8,622 bases of DNA from Calditrichota bacterium. Its GTDB lineage: Bacteria > Calditrichota > Calditrichia > Calditrichales > Calditrichaceae. Location: contig JAJRSN010000150.1 of assembly GCA_024278715.1 (NCBI GenBank), positions 1-8,622 of the forward strand, given 5' to 3'. How positions within the stretch are numbered: position 1 is the first letter of the stretch; every line of letters begins with the position of its first letter. This document shows, in pieces, positions 6,353-8,622 of this stretch. Below the pieces are notes generated by a model. That model was not told the DNA's origin, made no database searches, and saw nothing but the letters and a program-made list of their open reading frames with translations. The position numbers were made by a program, and so were the translations under genes.

Positions 6353-8236
6353 ATGGTGCGTCAGGAAGACCATTTCGATCGACGGCGATTTCACCTTTCC
6401 GAGCCGGATTATAGCAGACCAGTTTACCAGATACCCGAATATTTCCAGCAGCGTTTAATGCAGAAATTGACCTTTCTCTATGGTAAGGCGCGTCTTGATC
6501 ATATTTATCCAGAATTAGAAAGAATTATGAAGGTGTATTACGCACATAAATCGCCATTGATGCTTGAATGGGAAAAATACTTCAGACCGGAAGATCGGTT
6601 TACCGAAAAAGATATCATATTGATCACCTATGGCGATCTCATAAAAACGCCGAATCAAAAACCTCTGAGAACGCTTGCCGAGCTAACCGAAACTTATTTA
6701 AGAGGGGTTATTAATTTATTACACATCTTACCTTTTTTTCCGTCATCTTCGGACCGCGGATTTGCAGTTATGGATTTTGAAGAGGTGGATCCCAATCTTG
6801 GCACCTGGGACGACATCCTTGAATTAAAAAAAGATTTCAAACTGATGTTCGACGGCGTGTTTAATCACGTGTCGTCTAAAAGCCGCTGGTTCCAGGAATT
6901 TTTGAATCAAAACCCGGAATTCTTAAATTTCTTTGTAGTTTTTTCGACCAAACAGGAATTGTCGCCCGATCATCTGAGATTGATTGTTCGTCCGCGAACC
7001 TCGCCGGTTCTTACGGAATTCAATACCCTGAACGGTAAACGTCTTGTCTGGACGACCTTCAGTCAGGATCAAATCGATTTGAATTACCACAATCCGCGTG
7101 TATTACTTAAAATGATCGATATTCTTTTGAAGTATGTTCGTCGCGGCGCGGATATCATTCGTCTGGATGCGGTAACCTACTTGTGGGAAGAATTGGGAAC
7201 TTCCTGCGTGCATCTGGAACAGACGCACATGATTATTAAACTGTTCCGGGATATTCTTAATGCGGTTGCGCCCCACGTTGCCCTTATTACGGAAACTAAC
7301 GTACCTCACAAAGAAAACATACGATATTTTGGCAACGGACGCGACGAAGCGCAAATGGTCTATAATTTTGCCTTGCCGCCGCTGGTTTTATATAGTTTTC
7401 AAAACGGAAACGCGCGTAAGTTAACCGAATGGGCTGCCACACTTAAAAAAGTTTCCGACGAAGCGACCTTTTTTAATTTTTTGGATTCGCATGACGGCGT
7501 CGGATTGATGGCTGTTCAGGGGATTCTGACACAGCAAGAAATAGAAATGATGGCTTTACGTGTGATAGAACACGGAGGATTCATCTCTTACCGCGCCAAT
7601 CCTGACGGATCTTTAAGCCCTTACGAATTAAATATAACCTGGTTTAGCGCCATTAACAACGAAGACGCCGACGAACCCATGGAATTGCAGGTAAACCGCT
7701 ACGTCGCTTCCCGCGCGGTCGCCCTTGTGTTAATGGGCGTTCCCGGAATTTATCTGCACGGATTCATCGGATCGAAAAACGATGCGGATCTTGTTCTGGA
7801 AGAACGGCAAACTCGCAGCATTAACAGAAAAACTCTCAAGAAAAAAGAACTGCTGAAATCTCTTGAGAATCCCGAAACAACCACTTACCATGTAACACGT
7901 CTTTTGGTGCGTTTGGTGGAAATCAGAAAACGACAGCGCGCTTTCCATCCAAATTCGCCTCAGAAAATTCTGAATATCTCGGATTCTGTCTTTGCGGTAA
8001 TGCGCTATACCAACGATCATACCGAAATTATTCTAACTTTTACAAATGTTACGCCAAAGTCTGTTTCCATTAAAACAGACTTAAGAGAATGGGGGATACC
8101 GGGTAACCACCACTGGCGAGATTTAATCAGCAAGCGCACGTTTGATACGCACGATCATATTCTGTCTTTTCGGTTAAAACCCTACGAAGTGCTCTGGTTG
8201 AAAGCCCTAAACGGAAAATTCAAAATTATCGAATAA
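6353..8236 (+). CDS. GH13_18 sugar phosphorylase, glucosylglycerate phosphorylase (YcjM)-like
   Basis: Family members use phosphate to split an alpha-glucoside such as sucrose, glucosylglycerol or 2-O-glucosylglycerate, giving glucose-1-phosphate. The 627 residues comprise a helical N-terminal extension (1-83), a barrel from DIILITYGDL (87-96) onward and a C-terminal beta domain. Signature segments are HILPFFPSSSDRGFAVMDF, FDGVFNHVSSKSRWFQ, VWTTFSQDQIDLNY, IIRLDAVTYLWEELGTSC, ALITETNVPHKENIRYFG and FFNFLDSHDGVGL. They supply the nucleophile Asp272, acid/base Glu314 and transition-state Asp381. From memory, the match is closer to Escherichia coli YcjM (TTFSDDQIDLNY, ITETNVPHKDNIAYFG) than to bifidobacterial sucrose phosphorylase, which favours glucosylglycerate as substrate; sucrose cannot be excluded. 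It is roughly 70 residues longer than YcjM, mainly at the N terminus and in the C-terminal part. There is no signal peptide, so it is cytoplasmic. It is coupled to the STAS gene and closed by a strong terminator. Confidence 0.88.
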   Translation: MVRQEDHFDRRRFHLSEPDYSRPVYQIPEYFQQRLMQKLTFLYGKARLDHIYPELERIMKVYYAHKSPLMLEWEKYFRPEDRFTEKDIILITYGDLIKTPNQKPLRTLAELTETYLRGVINLLHILPFFPSSSDRGFAVMDFEEVDPNLGTWDDILELKKDFKLMFDGVFNHVSSKSRWFQEFLNQNPEFLNFFVVFSTKQELSPDHLRLIVRPRTSPVLTEFNTLNGKRLVWTTFSQDQIDLNYHNPRVLLKMIDILLKYVRRGADIIRLDAVTYLWEELGTSCVHLEQTHMIIKLFRDILNAVAPHVALITETNVPHKENIRYFGNGRDEAQMVYNFALPPLVLYSFQNGNARKLTEWAATLKKVSDEATFFNFLDSHDGVGLMAVQGILTQQEIEMMALRVIEHGGFISYRANPDGSLSPYELNITWFSAINNEDADEPMELQVNRYVASRAVALVLMGVPGIYLHGFIGSKNDADLVLEERQTRSINRKTLKKKELLKSLENPETTTYHVTRLLVRLVEIRKRQRAFHPNSPQKILNISDSVFAVMRYTNDHTEIILTFTNVTPKSVSIKTDLREWGIPGNHHWRDLISKRTFDTHDHILSFRLKPYEVLWLKALNGKFKIIE

Positions 8237-8260
8237 GCTGCACCCAACAACCCTCAGCAG

Positions 8261-8299
8261 GGGATCGATGTCCTTTTTGGATGTCGGTCCCTTTTTTTT
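8261..8299 (+). terminator. Rho-independent terminator of the STAS-phosphorylase operon
   Basis: GGGATCGATGTCC (8261-8273) pairs over all 13 positions with GGATGTCGGTCCC (8279-8291), three of them G-T wobbles, around a TTTTT loop (8274-8278). Eight T residues follow at 8292-8299. It lies 24 bases after the phosphorylase stop, the classic position. Confidence 0.92.
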
Positions 8300-8358
8300 G
8301 TGCTTATGACAAGAACCGTTCCTAAGGCGCATAGGGTTACGAGTGACAAGTAAAATTA

Positions 8359-8392
8359 AAGATTAAAGTTCTTACAAGATTAAAGTCCTTAC
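8359..8392. repeat. 17-bp tandem duplication
   Basis: AAGATTAAAGTTCTTAC (8359-8375) is followed directly by AAGATTAAAGTCCTTAC (8376-8392), differing at one base, and by a partial third copy, AAGATAAAAG (8393-8402). Confidence 0.85.
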
Positions 8393-8416
8393 AAGATAAA
8401 AGCGACAAATGACATA

Positions 8417-8483
8417 GTTACAAGTAACGAGTAACAAGTGACAGAGTAACAGAGTTACAAAGTAACAAAGTGACGGGTGACTG
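8417..8483 (+). repeat. GTNACNA heptad/octad block, first
   Basis: Nine consecutive words: GTTACAA, GTAACGA, GTAACAA, GTGACAGA, GTAACAGA, GTTACAAA, GTAACAAA, GTGACGG, GTGACTG. The GT-AC frame is kept in each, while the third base and the tail vary. The unit length shifts between 7 and 8. Confidence 0.85.
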
Positions 8484-8498
8484 GAGAAGCCCGATTAA

Positions 8499-8513
8499 CG
8501 CTTACACGCTTAA
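8499..8513 (+). repeat. 15-bp direct repeat, copy 1 of 2
   Basis: CGCTTACACGCTTAA at 8499-8513 recurs exactly at 8608-8622, the last bases of the window. The first copy is preceded by GAGAAGCCCGATTAA and the second by GAGAACC. Copy 1 is part of a CGNTTAA heptad run (CGATTAA, CGCTTAC, CGCTTAA, CGATTAA) around 8492-8520. Confidence 0.85.
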
Positions 8514-8526
8514 CGATTAACGAAAA

Positions 8527-8607
8527 GTTACAAAGTGACAAAGTGACAAAGTGACAAAGTAACGAGTGACCAGCAACCAGAGACAAGGGACCAATAACCA
8601 GAGAACC
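8527..8607 (+). repeat. GTNACNA heptad/octad block, second
   Basis: GTTACAAA, then GTGACAAA three times (8535-8558), then seven 7-base words that drift progressively: GTAACGA, GTGACCA, GCAACCA, GAGACAA, GGGACCA, ATAACCA, GAGAACC. The three identical octads suggest recent slippage. The drift toward the 3' side suggests older copies. Confidence 0.85.
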
Positions 8608-8622
8608 CGCTTACACGCTTAA

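Larger units (their letters stand above)
8321..8622 (+). repeat. Patchwork array of degenerate 7-8 bp tandem repeats, runs off window end
   Basis: Directly after the operon terminator there is about 300 bases without a gene, built of short words. It opens with CCTAAGGCGC (8321-8330) and GTTACGAGTGACAAG (8336-8350). It then holds a 17-bp tandem duplication (8359-8392), a GTNACNA block (8417-8483), a CGNTTAA block (about 8492-8523), a second GTNACNA block (8527-8607) and the start of another CGCTTAC block (8608-8622). Repeats differ in sequence and length, so this is not CRISPR. The orientation is given by the G-initial words on the + strand. The array continues past the window, so its total size is unknown. 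Confidence 0.8.

Noticed and set aside
8417..8607. CRISPR array
   Set aside because: Repeats are 7-8 bases, imperfect and directly adjacent with no unique spacers; no cas genes are present.

Overview
The window reads like a chromosomal segment of a moderately AT-rich Gram-negative bacterium. All six protein genes lie on the + strand. The loose lipobox of the lipoprotein, the 'AQ|N' type signal-peptide end of the fucosidase, the GAF-SpoIIE phosphatase and the 7-8 bp degenerate intergenic repeats together suggest the Bacteroidota/Calditrichota side of the tree. Calditrichota is my best guess, but this is inference: no rRNA or other phylogenetic marker is present.

Layout. 1-747 is the 3' part of a retropepsin-like aspartyl protease gene, followed by a convincing intrinsic terminator at 801-849. 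748-1127 also carries a plausible sigma-70-type promoter at 923-951 for a predicted lipoprotein of unknown function (1128-2027). 2214-3599 encodes an exported GH29 alpha-L-fucosidase. The gap 3600-3969 holds a degraded array of 7-8 bp repeat words. 3970-5631 encodes a GAF-SpoIIE (PP2C-type) phosphatase with all expected metal-binding aspartates. The gap 5632-6001 holds a diverged sequence duplication and small hairpins. 6002-6346 encodes a STAS-domain anti-sigma-factor antagonist with its phosphorylatable serine motif, and is translationally coupled to 6353-8236, a GH13_18 sugar phosphorylase close to the glucosylglycerate phosphorylase (YcjM) type. A 13-bp-stem terminator (8261-8299) closes that operon. 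From about 8321 to the window end there is only a patchwork of degenerate 7-8 bp tandem repeats.

How the genes work together. The phosphatase and the STAS protein look like two of the parts of a partner-switching module (phosphatase acts on phospho-antagonist, which then binds the anti-sigma kinase). The kinase and the sigma factor are not in this window. The STAS gene is coupled to a phosphorylase that may recover glucose-1-phosphate from a glucosyl compatible solute or from sucrose, which hints at a link between stress signalling and carbohydrate or osmolyte use. The fucosidase and lipoprotein look like separate cell-envelope or periplasmic functions. I did not find a clearly new multi-gene system. 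The most unusual elements are the heptad-like repeat arrays with a shared CCTAAGGC..GTTAC word, the duplicated non-coding module at 5670-5883, and the phosphatase/STAS/phosphorylase linkage.
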